Under the pieces are notes generated by a model. It saw nothing but the letters and a program-made list of their open reading frames with translations. It made no database searches and had not been told where the DNA came from. From Neobacillus sp. SuZ13 (GTDB taxonomy: Bacteria > Bacillota > Bacilli > Bacillales > Cytobacillaceae): DNA of 64,000 nucleotides. How positions within the stretch are numbered: the stretch's first letter is position 1; every line of letters starts with the position of its first letter. Where the stretch lies: the NCBI RefSeq assembly GCF_030123365.1, contig NZ_CP126107.1, positions 1,287,501 through 1,351,500 of the forward strand, read 5' to 3'. Positions 43,690-52,260 of the stretch are shown piece by piece. The translations under genes and the position numbers were made by a program.

Positions 43690-44949
43690 TTAAAAGAGAG
43701 CTTTAATACCAACTAAGACAAGCCCTATTAAGAATCCACATACAGCTCCATTCACCCGGATCCATTGCAGGTCTTTTCCGACGTTGTTTTCAACCATCTT
43801 AATAAGTGTTTTATCATCCAGTTTTTCTAAATTTTCTTTGACAAGAATGCCTATTTTCGAATGATTTTTATCAACAAAACTAGAAATATGGTTCTTAATC
43901 CAGGCTTCAATCGCCAGAACTTTTTCTGGATCTGATTTGATCCCATCTAAGCCCTTTTTTACAATTGGCAGGAGATAGTCATCATAAAAGTTAGGTTTAT
44001 CAATAAAGTCATTAGCTTTTTGCTCTATCTGATTTAATAATTCTGTAATTTGTTCTTGCAAATCCCATCTATTAACTAATTGTGTTTTAAGATTATTAAG
44101 TTCATCGTAGACCTTCTGGTCATTTTTTAACGATTGCAGTTTATTATCAATATGAATCATTAATGTTTGGCGATTTTGATTTAATGGGTCTTGGAAGCTA
44201 GCTACCCCTTTTAAAATAAGGCCTTGAATCATACTTCCTAATTTCTCCTCGTTAACCAAATTACTAAATGATTTTAAGGCGAATTGCATAAAACCATCAG
44301 CTTTGATATTTTCGACCGCATCGACCGCCAACTCGCCGAGTTTATACTTGGTACTTTCCTTTCTTGCCCAATCATCAACCTCTTTAAGTAAGTAATCAAG
44401 AGCTTTTTCATCATACTTTCTAATCTTAACTTGGTCTATCAGCAAAGGAAGAAAACTCTTACTATCGATATCATGGAGCCGAGCTTTTATTTCTTCTTCT
44501 AACAGTGGAGCGAATCTTGTTATATCAAAGATTTTTAGCAAATGTTTAGCGATCGTGATGAAATTCTTTTGGACTGCTGGAGAAGGTAATTCACTGTTGA
44601 TGATGTCAAATATTTTATCAGTAAAATTAATGGTATCAATTTTTCTACGGATACTCTCTTTGGTGAGCCAATCATTTTCTAACATGGAAATGATTCCAGC
44701 GATAATTCTATTCCGATTTTTTGGCAGCAGTGCTGTATGTGGTATAGGAATACCTAGTGGATGCCGGAATAATGCTGTTACGGCAAACCAATCGGCTAGT
44801 CCGCCTACTAGACCTGCTTCAAATCCACCCTGCAGGATCATCCCCCAGATTGACTCTTTTATAGGAATAGTGGCTAGAAAGCCAATCCCCATCACAGCAA
44901 GAAAAATTGTTGCTAAATGCTGTGTTTTTTTATTCTTACTTTTTACCAT
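43690..44949 (-). CDS. DUF445-family membrane protein (YheB-like)
   Basis: A 419-residue protein with hydrophobic helices only at its ends (TIFLAVMGIGFLATIPI and ILQGGFEAGLVGGLADWFAVTALF near the N-terminus; WIRVNGAVCGFLIGLVLVGIKALF at the C-terminus). The ADWFAVTALFRHPLGIPIPHTALLPKNR block is the DUF445 signature. Between them lies a long helical cytoplasmic or external domain. Homologue YheB of B. subtilis is uncharacterised. The ATG at 44949 lacks a strong ribosome site. Confidence 0.85.
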   Translation of the reverse strand: MVKSKNKKTQHLATIFLAVMGIGFLATIPIKESIWGMILQGGFEAGLVGGLADWFAVTALFRHPLGIPIPHTALLPKNRNRIIAGIISMLENDWLTKESIRRKIDTINFTDKIFDIINSELPSPAVQKNFITIAKHLLKIFDITRFAPLLEEEIKARLHDIDSKSFLPLLIDQVKIRKYDEKALDYLLKEVDDWARKESTKYKLGELAVDAVENIKADGFMQFALKSFSNLVNEEKLGSMIQGLILKGVASFQDPLNQNRQTLMIHIDNKLQSLKNDQKVYDELNNLKTQLVNRWDLQEQITELLNQIEQKANDFIDKPNFYDDYLLPIVKKGLDGIKSDPEKVLAIEAWIKNHISSFVDKNHSKIGILVKENLEKLDDKTLIKMVENNVGKDLQWIRVNGAVCGFLIGLVLVGIKALF

Positions 44950-45204
44950 CTTTGAAACCCCTCATTTTTCAGAAATATTATTTTCTATTGCTATTATCTC
45001 AATTTTAGTTAAAAAAAAGCAAAAAAAATTACTTATATTTGGATTATTTACTAAAGTTTATAAAAAAGATCAATGCTTGGGGAAAAGGTTTTAAAAAAAT
45101 TCCAGAAAAAATTAACTATTTAGAACACTAAATACTTTTTTGATATAATAAAATGTTGTAAAATATACAAGGTTTCAAAAATAGTAAATTAGGGAGAAAT
45201 GGAA

Positions 45205-45735
45205 ATGAAAAAGTTCTTGTTATTTGTGTCTGCAATTACGATGGCTATTGGTCTAACAGCTTGCTCAAGCAATGATGAAGCAAAGACAGACAAGAAGGAA
45301 GCAGCGGAAGAAACTGCATCTAAAGTGGATGTTAAAAAGGAATTAGTCAGATTTTATATGGATCTTGGTAATAAAATTAACGCAAAAGATGCTGATTTAA
45401 ATGCTTATGTTGCAAAAGCAACTAAGGAAGATGCTACACCTGAAGAATTACCAACAGCGGAAGATCGAGCTAAAGCAAGTGAATCGGCAGCATCGGTTGC
45501 CGCCGAATTAAAAACTTATCAAGTTCCTGCATCATTAAAAGATAAAAAAGCAGATCTTGATGCGGCGATTAAGGATTTTGCGGCTTCTTACCAAGCTAAA
45601 GCAGATGAATTAAAAAAGGAAACACCAAATTTTGATGCAGCTACCGCAACCTTCACCCAAGGGGAAGAAAAACTTGGTAAAGTATATGAAAGTGAAAAAT
45701 TACTTCCACCAAGCGTTGATAAGCAAGTAAATTAA
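45205..45735 (+). CDS. Small surface lipoprotein, unknown function
   Basis: A 176-residue lipoprotein: MKKFLLFVSAITMAIGLTACSS with the lipobox LTAC, then a low-complexity charged linker (NDEAKTDKKEAAEETAS) and a helical domain rich in Ala, Lys and Glu. ATG 45205 lies eight bases after GGGAG; the ATG at 45199 is too close. I know no named family. The helical part could bind a partner at the membrane surface. It stands alone between terminators. Confidence 0.8.
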   Translation: MKKFLLFVSAITMAIGLTACSSNDEAKTDKKEAAEETASKVDVKKELVRFYMDLGNKINAKDADLNAYVAKATKEDATPEELPTAEDRAKASESAASVAAELKTYQVPASLKDKKADLDAAIKDFAASYQAKADELKKETPNFDAATATFTQGEEKLGKVYESEKLLPPSVDKQVN

Positions 45736-45753
45736 ATCCACTTCAAAACCAAT

Positions 45754-45793
45754 TAAAAACAAGCCAGATAACATATACTGGCTTGTTTTTTTA
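45754..45793 (+). terminator. Terminator after the lipoprotein gene
   Basis: AAAACAAGCCAG, ten-base loop, CTGGCTTGTTTT, then T-rich DNA. Confidence 0.85.
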
Positions 45794-45809
45794 TGGTCTT
45801 TATATTTAA

Positions 45810-46121
45810 TTAAATTACCGCTAAACTTGGGAGTTCATGATATGTAACCATAATTTCATCTAGATAATTATCCATAGTTAAGGCTGTTTCAGTATCTTCA
45901 AAGAACCAAGCATCATTGTCTTCAACAAAGAAGGTAATCCCATTAATCTCTTTAGAATATCCAACATGAACAGGGGATTCAACTGAAAAAGCAAGACTAT
46001 AACCTTTATGCTTTTTCCCAAAACCAGCGTATTGAGGAAACATCCGAATGCAAAATGGTTTGTTAAATTCGAATTCATTTGTGAACCATGTGGCAGCTCT
46101 TTCATCGATAGATATGAACAT
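45810..46121 (-). CDS. HesB/IscA-fold protein (YneR-like)
   Basis: A 103-residue protein of the HesB-like domain group as in B. subtilis YneR: ISIDERAATWFTNEFEF, CIRMFPQYAGFGKKHKGYSLAFSV, EINGITFFVEDNDAWFF. The CxGC motif that ligates iron-sulfur clusters in true A-type carriers is missing (a single Cys remains), so it is unlikely to carry a cluster in the standard way. Function unknown. Confidence 0.75.
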   Translation of the reverse strand: MFISIDERAATWFTNEFEFNKPFCIRMFPQYAGFGKKHKGYSLAFSVESPVHVGYSKEINGITFFVEDNDAWFFEDTETALTMDNYLDEIMVTYHELPSLAVI

Positions 46122-46251
46122 CTAAATGCACCAGCCTTTTCCTATTAGGTATTGATTCATAAAGGAAGAAATGGATGTCATGGTGAAAGCTAAATGAAGC
46201 CTTTTTCCATTTCCCTATATTGAAAGATTATAACTTTTAAATAGTTTTGCA

Positions 46252-46267
46252 TGTGATTTTATTCACG
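46252..46267. promoter_or_regulatory. CRP/FNR-type palindrome
   Basis: TGTGA-TTTTAT-TCACG fits TGTGA-N6-TCACA at nine of ten defined positions. It lies in a 361-base gap between the HesB-like gene (minus) and the coiled-coil gene (plus), 131 bases before the former. Confidence 0.35.
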
Positions 46268-46328
46268 GACTGGTCCTTACATAATATGATTTTTTAAAAT
46301 GTTCATTTATTTTTCTTAAAACGTTCAC

Positions 46329-46348
46329 TTGTGTGCAATGAATCACAA
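46329..46348. promoter_or_regulatory. TTGTG-N10-CACAA dyad
   Basis: A 20-bp sequence with TTGTG and CACAA ends recalls Rex sites (TTGTGAA-N4-TTCACAA) but is two bases too long. The rest of this gap is AT-rich with no ORF or terminator. Confidence 0.25.
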
Positions 46349-46482
46349 CGTGGGGGATATGTACTAAGGGTTTGGAAAATATAAGTCAGTATTTATATCG
46401 GATCGAGTGTTGCTGATATTGTAACATATTTATAGTGAAAATAATGATAAGATTAGAGCAAGAACGAAGGAGGGGTCTTCCA

Positions 46483-46779
46483 ATGGTACAAGAAATCGAT
46501 AAGCTAACAGATAATGTTAATGACATAAAAAGTTTATTCCGTACCTTAAATGAAACATTAGAAAGTATCGAAAAACGATTATCTCGGCTTGAAAAAATGG
46601 ATAGCATTGAGCATCGTGTAGAAGTAAATCAAATTGACCTTTCTGATATAAAGGAATCGCTTCAACGGATAGAAGAGACACACAGTAACGAAATACAGCA
46701 TATTAACCGCCGACTCGATTCCCATTTAGTAAAAATTGCCAAAATAGAAGAAGAAATGATTATAATTAAATCTCGATAA
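46483..46779 (+). CDS. Small coiled-coil protein
   Basis: A 98-residue protein almost entirely predicted coiled coil: heptads run through LTDNVNDIKSLFRTLNETLESIEKRLSRLEKMDSIEHRVEVNQIDLSDIKESLQRIEE to the end. No membrane segment or enzymatic motif. I use ATG 46483, nine bases after AAGGAGG; an upstream in-frame ATG (46435) precedes that site. Function unknown; proteins of this shape are often adaptors or phage-like tail assistants, but nothing here indicates a phage. Confidence 0.7.
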   Translation: MVQEIDKLTDNVNDIKSLFRTLNETLESIEKRLSRLEKMDSIEHRVEVNQIDLSDIKESLQRIEETHSNEIQHINRRLDSHLVKIAKIEEEMIIIKSR

Positions 46780-46810
46780 TCATATCATTAAGCGAGCTAA
46801 TTGATTAGAT

Positions 46811-46843
46811 AAAAAACCAGACGGGTAAAAATCCGTCTGGTTA
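46811..46843. terminator. Terminator between coiled-coil gene and CNNM gene
   Basis: AACCAGACGG and CCGTCTGGTT around an eight-base loop; on the minus strand T6 follows. Confidence 0.85.
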
Positions 46844-46851
46844 GGATTGTT

Positions 46852-48204
46852 TTAAGAAAGCACTTCTGAATTGGATATTGAAACTTGTTGACTAACATTC
46901 TCGTCATTATTGGCGTTTTTCGTAACCTCAATATAACGAATATGATGCTCTTCCATATCAAGGATTTTAAATGAATAGGTTTCATGAAGTAGGATATCTC
47001 CTTCTTTTGCTTCGTAATTTTCGGTTAGAATCCAACCTCCAATTGTATCCACATCTTCATCGTCAATTTCTACTCCCAGAAGATCATTGACCTCACTAAC
47101 TAAAACTTTTGAGTCAATAATATAATGGTTTTCTTTAATTTTTCGTATCTCTGGAATTTCGTCCATATCGAATTCGTCACGAATTTCCCCAACAATCTCT
47201 TCAAGGATATCTTCAACAGTTACAAGTCCCGAAGTACCACCATATTCGTCCATTAATATTGCCATGTGTACGCGGTCTTTTTGCATTTTTACTAATAGGT
47301 CATGGATTGGAATAGTCTCTATTACTCTAATAATTGGTCGAGTATAGTTTTCTAGAGTCCGTTCAGCTAGTTTTTCATTACCAATTAAATCTGTCATTAC
47401 TTCTTTAATATTGATCAGGCCAATTATATGGTCCTTATCCCCATCGATGATGGGATATCGTGTGAATTTCTCTTCACGTAATACCTGAAGAAAAGTCTCT
47501 AATGTATCTTCCTTTGATAAGGACACGATTTCTGTTCTTGGAACCATAACTTCTTTGGCAATACGGTTATCAAATTCAAAAATTTTATTTACATACTTAA
47601 ACTCAGATTGGTTAATTTCACCACTTTTGTAGCTTTCAGAAAGGATAATTCGAAGTTCTTCCTCTGTATGAGCAATTTCATTTTCAGATACAGGCTTAAG
47701 ACCGAAAAATTTAGTCGTAATTCGGGCTGAGCCATTAAGCAGCCAAATAACAGGGTACATTATCTTGTAAAATAGTACAAGCGGACGTGACACCATCAAA
47801 GTAATCCGTTCCGCCTTCTGGATTGCCAATGTTTTAGGAGCAAGTTCACCAACTACTACGTGTAAAAAGGTAATTGCTGCAAATGCAAAGCCAACAGATA
47901 ATACTTGGTTAAAGCTTTCTGGAATATTCAGTCTTTCGAATATTGGATGCAGAATCTTTTCAAAAGTTGATTCACCTAGCCAACCTAAACCAAGGGCAGT
48001 GATGGTTATTCCCAACTGACAGGCTGAAAGGTATTCATCCAGATTAGAAATCACTCTTTTAGAAGTCACAGCACTCGAATTTCCTTCTTCAATTAACTGA
48101 TCAATTCTTGAGCTCCTAATTCGGATAATAGCAAATTCTGAAGCAACAAAAAAGGCAGTTAACCCAATTAAAATGGCTATAATAACCAAGTTAAATATGT
48201 CCAA
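46852..48204 (-). CDS. CNNM/CorC-family (DUF21-CBS-CorC_HlyC) transporter, paralogue B (YhdP/YhdT type)
   Basis: A 450-residue protein: DUF21 membrane domain (residues 1-190; VASEFAIIRIRSSRIDQLI, LGLGWLGESTFEKIL, VVVGELAPKTLAIQKAERI), a CBS pair (about 210-335; VMVPRTEIVSL, FTRYPIIDGDKDHIIGLINIKEV, VHMAILMDEYGGTSGLVTVEDILEEIVGEIRDE) and a C-terminal CorC_HlyC domain. B. subtilis YhdP (MpfA) of this family exports Mg2+. A TTG start follows AAGGG. It lies 293 bases downstream of a close paralogue on the same strand, and both have short leaders with similar hairpins. Confidence 0.9.
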   Translation of the reverse strand: MDIFNLVIIAILIGLTAFFVASEFAIIRIRSSRIDQLIEEGNSSAVTSKRVISNLDEYLSACQLGITITALGLGWLGESTFEKILHPIFERLNIPESFNQVLSVGFAFAAITFLHVVVGELAPKTLAIQKAERITLMVSRPLVLFYKIMYPVIWLLNGSARITTKFFGLKPVSENEIAHTEEELRIILSESYKSGEINQSEFKYVNKIFEFDNRIAKEVMVPRTEIVSLSKEDTLETFLQVLREEKFTRYPIIDGDKDHIIGLINIKEVMTDLIGNEKLAERTLENYTRPIIRVIETIPIHDLLVKMQKDRVHMAILMDEYGGTSGLVTVEDILEEIVGEIRDEFDMDEIPEIRKIKENHYIIDSKVLVSEVNDLLGVEIDDEDVDTIGGWILTENYEAKEGDILLHETYSFKILDMEEHHIRYIEVTKNANNDENVSQQVSISNSEVLS

Positions 48205-48209
48205 ATAAG

Positions 48210-48250
48210 TTCCCTTATCCTGTTTTTAGACAGGTAAGGAGTCACCTCCC
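48210..48250 (-). promoter_or_regulatory. Structured leader before CNNM paralogue B
   Basis: On the minus strand GGAG-GTGA-CTCC forms a GNRA-capped hairpin, followed by CCT-N-GTCTAAAAACAGG and the ribosome site AAGGG. The GAGGTG-AC/GC-CC core recurs in the leader of paralogue A. Confidence 0.45.
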
Positions 48251-48485
48251 AGTTTGATAAAAAAATTAGCTCCTATTTCCTTGATTTATTTCTAGTTTTC
48301 TCCTAATCTCGTCTAATGGTCATCATACCACCTCGACAATTTAATAAATTAACAATAATTATAAAGAATTTGAACTATACAGTCAAACGTTCTGGTTAGT
48401 ATATTAGTTGATAACTATATTTTATGGAGAAACATAGTGAATATGAACGATAAAGACGAAATATTACAAAAATTTATAAAAAGAA

Positions 48486-48521
48486 ATAAGCAGATCCTAC
48501 TCAGGAACAGGATCTGCTTGT
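48486..48521 (-). terminator. Hairpin at the end of CNNM paralogue A
   Basis: AAGCAGATCCT and AGGATCTGCTT with a ten-base loop; the stem contains the TAG stop of the gene. The T-run after it is interrupted. Confidence 0.65.
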
Positions 48522-49825
48522 TTTTCATCTGAATCGGCTTTATAAACCTCAATGTACAAGATATGGTGTCCTTCAATCTCATTAATTTGAAATACAAAAT
48601 CTTCATGTTCAATGGAGTCACCTTTATGTACATCAAACTTTTGTGTTAAAAACCAGCCCCCAATTGTATCGACATCTTCCTCATCAAGTGTTGTGCCGAG
48701 GAGGTCGTTTACTTCGCTGATTAATACTTTACCATCTAAAACAAAATGACCATCGGCTTTTTTCTGGATAAGAGGAAGTTCATCCAAGTCAAATTCATCG
48801 CGTATTTCACCAACAATTTCTTCAAGTATGTCTTCAACCGTGACAATTCCTGCTGTCCCGCCATATTCATCAGATAAAACGGCCATATGTGAACGGTTTT
48901 TTTGAAGTTTGAGCAGAAGTTCCTGAATCGGTATAGTTTCAATGACATGAATAACGGGCTTTAGATAAGGAAGCAGTGGTCGTTCGCCAGTACATTTCTG
49001 CTGGATACAATCTGTTAAAACTTCTTTTATATTTATAACCCCTAAAATATTATCTTTGTCACCATCAATAAGGGGATATCTTGTATATTTTTCTTCCTTA
49101 ACTATTTCAATAATTTCTTCCATGGATGCATCTTTTGAAAGTGTTACAAGTTCAGTTCTGGGAACCATGATCTCTTTAGCAATCCGATTATCAAATTCGA
49201 ATATTCGGTTCATATATCGATATTCCGATTGGTTTATTTCACCACTTTCATAACTTTGCGAAAGAATTAACCTTAATTCTTCCTCGGAAAGGACGATATC
49301 GTGCTCGGATGCAGGTTGTACTCCGAAAAGACCAGTAACAAACCGAGCCGACCGATTTAGAATCCAAATAAATGGGTACATCAATTTATAAAACAAGATT
49401 AAAGGACGAGAAAAAAACAAGAGAATTTCTTCTGCTTTTTGAATCGCAATTGTTTTCGGTGATAATTCACCAATAACGACATGGAAATATGTGATGACAA
49501 TAAAAGCAAAGATAAACGAAATAATATGTTTTAGTGATAAAGGGATGTGAATTAAGTCAAAAACAGGATTGAGCAATGCCCTAATAGTAGGCTCCCCGAG
49601 CCATCCTAAAATAAGGGAGATAATCGTAATCCCAACTTGGGTGGCAGATAAATAACCATCCAAATTAGATATTACCTTTTTTGCTGCTTCTGCTTTTGGA
49701 TTACCTTCTGATACTAATTGATCAATTCTTGTGGATCGAACCTTTACCATCGCAAATTCTGAAGCGACAAATAGAGCAGTAAAGGCTATTAGGATAACAA
49801 TAATCACTACATTCATCCAAATCAT
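48497..49825 (-). CDS. CNNM/CorC-family (DUF21-CBS-CorC_HlyC) transporter, paralogue A (YhdP/YhdT type)
   Basis: A 442-residue protein with the same plan as paralogue B and long identical stretches (HMAxLxDEYGGTxGxVTVEDILEEIVGEIRDEFD; VDTIGGW). DUF21 helices occupy residues 1-185, CBS pair about 205-330, CorC_HlyC to the end. Extra Cys pair CIQQKC in the CBS linker is unique to this copy. The two genes look like an old tandem duplication corresponding to B. subtilis yhdP and yhdT. The likely role is Mg2+ or Co2+ efflux. Start ATG 49825 follows AAGGTGAT, which lies in a 7-2-7 hairpin. Confidence 0.9.
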   Translation of the reverse strand: MIWMNVVIIVILIAFTALFVASEFAMVKVRSTRIDQLVSEGNPKAEAAKKVISNLDGYLSATQVGITIISLILGWLGEPTIRALLNPVFDLIHIPLSLKHIISFIFAFIVITYFHVVIGELSPKTIAIQKAEEILLFFSRPLILFYKLMYPFIWILNRSARFVTGLFGVQPASEHDIVLSEEELRLILSQSYESGEINQSEYRYMNRIFEFDNRIAKEIMVPRTELVTLSKDASMEEIIEIVKEEKYTRYPLIDGDKDNILGVINIKEVLTDCIQQKCTGERPLLPYLKPVIHVIETIPIQELLLKLQKNRSHMAVLSDEYGGTAGIVTVEDILEEIVGEIRDEFDLDELPLIQKKADGHFVLDGKVLISEVNDLLGTTLDEEDVDTIGGWFLTQKFDVHKGDSIEHEDFVFQINEIEGHHILYIEVYKADSDEKQADPVPE

Positions 49826-49831
49826 CTATCA

Positions 49832-49862
49832 CCTTACAAGTGTAAGGGTTGCCACCTCACTT
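49832..49862 (-). promoter_or_regulatory. Structured leader before CNNM paralogue A
   Basis: On the minus strand GAGGTGGCAACC is followed by CCTTACA-CT-TGTAAGG, a perfect 7-2-7 hairpin whose 3' arm contains the AAGG of the ribosome site. A promoter candidate TTGCTT-N17-AATAAT ends about 50 bases before the ATG. This arrangement could hide the ribosome site. Confidence 0.45.
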
Positions 49863-49913
49863 ACGTTGGTCTCTAAACATTATTTCAAAAAAAAAATCTA
49901 TAAGCAAATCGAA

Positions 49914-49943
49914 CAGAAAAAATGCTGCCAATCAGGCAGCATC
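49914..49943 (-). terminator. Terminator after the GNAT gene
   Basis: ATGCTGCC, five-base loop, GGCAGCAT, then TTTTT on the minus strand. Confidence 0.85.
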
Positions 49944-49965
49944 CATGAGAAATAGAAAGTCAGTT

Positions 49966-50526
49966 TTATGTCAAATAAGGGACTCGTTTATTCCAGTCAC
50001 GGGCAAGCATACTGTAAATAAAGAGGTCATGAAAGCGTCCGTATAATTGTTCGCCTTCTCTAATGACTCCTTCTTTAATAAAACCTAGTCTTTCAGGTAT
50101 AGCACGGCTTTTTTTGTTTTTGATACCACAGCGAATTTCAACACGATTTAAACCTAATTGGAAAAATGCATAGTTTAACAGGAACTGAACAGATCGAGTC
50201 ATTATGCCATGACCTTCTGCCTTTTTTGAAAGGTAATATCCGATACTGGTCATTCGGTTGTGCCAATCTACTTGTTGTAAACTAATTGAGCCGACCAACT
50301 CACCCTTATAGACAATCCCTACGTTAAATCCACTATTTTCTGCAAATTGATTTAGCCATATCGGAATAATGGATTCAAATTGATACGGGGAGTTCATGCT
50401 ATCCACCCAGGGCAGCCATTCGCGCAAATGTTCACGGTTCTCTTCCACCATTTGATAAAGTTTTACGGCGTGATGCTGTTGAAATAGCTGAAGTTCAATC
50501 TCATTATCCACCTTTAATGTAAACAT
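49966..50526 (-). CDS. GNAT N-acetyltransferase, RimJ/RimL type
   Basis: A 186-residue acetyl-CoA-dependent transferase like B. subtilis YdaF: ENREHLREWLPWVDSMNS near the start, GELVGSISLQQVDWHNRMTSIGYYLSKKAEGHGIMTRSVQFLLNYAF with the acetyl-CoA loop (K-KAEGHGI replaces the usual QxxGxG), NRVEIRCGIKNKKSRAIPERLGFIKEGVIRE. May acetylate ribosomal protein N-termini or polyamines; substrate unknown. Monocistronic with its own terminator. Confidence 0.88.
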   Translation of the reverse strand: MFTLKVDNEIELQLFQQHHAVKLYQMVEENREHLREWLPWVDSMNSPYQFESIIPIWLNQFAENSGFNVGIVYKGELVGSISLQQVDWHNRMTSIGYYLSKKAEGHGIMTRSVQFLLNYAFFQLGLNRVEIRCGIKNKKSRAIPERLGFIKEGVIREGEQLYGRFHDLFIYSMLARDWNKRVPYLT

Positions 50527-50607
50527 TAGCCTAATCTCCCGATAAAAAATTTTTAGTTCATCATATGCATAACAGGTTGTTAGCGGGAAGATTTATTAAT
50601 GACAATT

Positions 50608-50641
50608 AAAAAAATCCCGGCTTTAAATAAAGTGGGATTGG
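50608..50641 (-). terminator. Terminator after the histidine kinase gene
   Basis: On the minus strand AATCCC-A-CTTT, loop, AAAG-CC-GGGATT, then TTTTTAA. Confidence 0.75.
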
Positions 50642-50672
50642 CATTCGTGCTATTATATTCTTGTTTATTAGT

Positions 50673-51803
50673 TTAAGGAGTTAGGGCTGCAACAGGTAAG
50701 AGAATCGAAAATGTAGTTTTATCTGGAGATGAATCACATTCTAAATTTCCCTTGTGTTTTTCAATAATTTCTTTACAGACAAACAAGCCCAGACCTGTAC
50801 CTAGTTTTTTTGTCGTAAAAAATGGTTCGAAAATGGATTTTCTTAGTTCTGCGGGAATCACAGGACCATTGTTTGAAATATTGATTTTGATGAATTGATC
50901 TTCTAGACTGCTATTAATTTCGATTGTTGGATTCGGATTTTCATCATGATTCAATACATCAATCGCATTAAAGATAATATTAATTAAAACCTGCCTAATT
51001 TCATCTGCATACCCATTAAGAATAATATCTTCTCGTAGTTCTTTTCTTATTTTTACTTTTCCGTCAAGTATGCTTGGATAAAGGAAGTTTAATACTTCTT
51101 CCACTAATGTATTTAAATTGAAGTTATCTTTTTCTTTACCAATTAACTCTTTCTTTGATAAAAGGAGGAATTGCGATATACGAAAATTAAGTTGATCCAA
51201 TTCACTTGAAATGATATCTAAATATTTCATCTCCGGATAATCGGCTTTCAGCAATTGGATAAATCCTTGAACAGATGTCAAGGGGTTTCTAAACTCATGT
51301 ATAAAGCTTGAAGTCATCTGCCCAAGTAATGTTAATCGATCCTGATGGGTAGAATCAATGTGCATTGTCTTTTCTTCAATAATTTTATTCTTTGCTTCAG
51401 AGTAATGGGAAACTGCATAGTATAAAAATTTGTCGAAACAAAAATTTACTTTGTTTAATGCTTCCTGCAGGGCTGCCCATGGAATACCCGTAGTACTTAA
51501 TTGACTGTATAAAACTGTTCTGCCAAGATTAACATTATAAACAAAATCACCCAGGTTAATATCAGCCAAAACTCTTTCTTCCGATACTTCAATAGCGAGT
51601 TTTTCAATGATATCTAAAAGCTCTTTTTCCGTCATTTTATGCATATTAAGTAAAACTTCGAGTAACGCCTCGCCGTTTTCGTGAATTTTTAATTTAAAAG
51701 GATCAGTATTAGTGGTAACAATGGCATTTTCCCAATCTTGAATTAACTTCTGTTTATTTTGATTGAAAAAATCAATTAAATCTGTTTGGTCTTCCGTGAA
51801 CAT
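50673..51803 (-). CDS. Orphan cytoplasmic sensor histidine kinase
   Basis: A 376-residue kinase without membrane segments. Residues 1-140 form a helical sensor like the RsbRD or globin-like N-terminus of stressosome and sporulation kinases (DWENAIVTTNTDPF, INLGDFVYNVNLGRTVLYSQL). The dimerisation box holds phosphoacceptor His169 in SSFIHEFRNPLTSVQGFIQLLK, close to KinA-KinE and other sporulation-type kinases; N box NIIFNAIDVLNHDE, then FEPFFTTKKLGTGLGLFVCKEIIEKH. No response regulator adjoins. It may feed the sporulation phosphorelay, but that rests on the H-box resemblance alone. Confidence 0.88.
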   Translation of the reverse strand: MFTEDQTDLIDFFNQNKQKLIQDWENAIVTTNTDPFKLKIHENGEALLEVLLNMHKMTEKELLDIIEKLAIEVSEERVLADINLGDFVYNVNLGRTVLYSQLSTTGIPWAALQEALNKVNFCFDKFLYYAVSHYSEAKNKIIEEKTMHIDSTHQDRLTLLGQMTSSFIHEFRNPLTSVQGFIQLLKADYPEMKYLDIISSELDQLNFRISQFLLLSKKELIGKEKDNFNLNTLVEEVLNFLYPSILDGKVKIRKELREDIILNGYADEIRQVLINIIFNAIDVLNHDENPNPTIEINSSLEDQFIKINISNNGPVIPAELRKSIFEPFFTTKKLGTGLGLFVCKEIIEKHKGNLECDSSPDKTTFSILLPVAALTP

Positions 51804-51903
51804 GCCGTTTTCCCCCTATGTTATTGACAAAAAACTGCTTATAATATCTATTCGAGGTTAAAATTGAAAATCCTTCTTTATTTTAAAATAAAAGTCTTTT
51901 TGC

Positions 51904-52074
51904 CATTGGTTTTCTGGAATCGTATTCTTCGGTGAATATGCACCCAAGGGACAGCCTGTGGCCATTTACTCACTCCTATATAATGGAACCTTCATGCCGC
52001 CAAGCTTCATTATCAGTGCAATCATTATCATCATTGTAATGAGTGCGGTACCAAAGAAATTATTTTCAAAATAA
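51904..52074 (+). pseudogene. thiT': Degraded thiamine ECF transporter subunit ThiT (C-terminal remnant)
   Basis: A frame closed by TAA at 51889 upstream and 52072 downstream encodes HWFSGIVFFGEYAPKGQPVA, then IYSLLYNGTFMPPSFIISAI and a short hydrophobic end. This matches the last quarter of ThiT (compare the usual HFISG-FFGSYAP-G-P-YSL-YNGSYMLP). The upstream three quarters are gone: the bases before it belong to the histidine kinase promoter region. There is no ribosome site and no TPP riboswitch. It is a deletion relic, followed by an intact terminator at 52092-52126. Confidence 0.82.
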
Positions 52075-52089
52075 AATTATAAAAAATCG

Positions 52090-52127
52090 AGAAAGGAAAA
52101 GGGCTTTTAGCTCTTTTCCTTTTTTAC
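52090..52127 (+). terminator. Terminator left behind by the thiT remnant
   Basis: AAAGGAAAAG, 11-base loop, CTTTTCCTTT, then TTTAC. Confidence 0.8.
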
Positions 52128-52221
52128 TATATAGTGCTTGCGGTTGATTCTTATAAATTCTTCAAACTTTAGACAAAATTATTAAGCTTTTTAGCTTAAA
52201 ATAAGTGTTAAAATACAAGAA

Positions 52222-52236
52222 AGATAATCATTCTCA
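52222..52236. promoter_or_regulatory. Fur box upstream of feoA
   Basis: AGATAATCATTCTCA matches the Bacillus Fur 7-1-7 consensus TGATAATNATTATCA at 13 of 15 positions. It lies just downstream of an extended -10 candidate (TGTTAAAAT, 52206-52214), covering the likely transcription start, 25 bases before feoA. Confidence 0.75.
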
Positions 52237-52260
52237 ATTAGCGAAGATAGGGTGATATAC

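Noticed and set aside
44555..45094. 179-codon ORF antisense to the DUF445 gene
   Set aside because: The opposite strand carries a complete DUF445 protein with family motifs; this ORF lacks a ribosome site and resembles no family.
48205..49920. M-box (Mg2+) riboswitch before the CNNM genes
   Set aside because: The leaders are only about 50 bases long, far shorter than the ~170-base M-box.
51804..51903. TPP riboswitch before the thiT remnant
   Set aside because: No CTGAGA/ACCTGA-type conserved segments; the region is the short upstream region of the histidine kinase gene.
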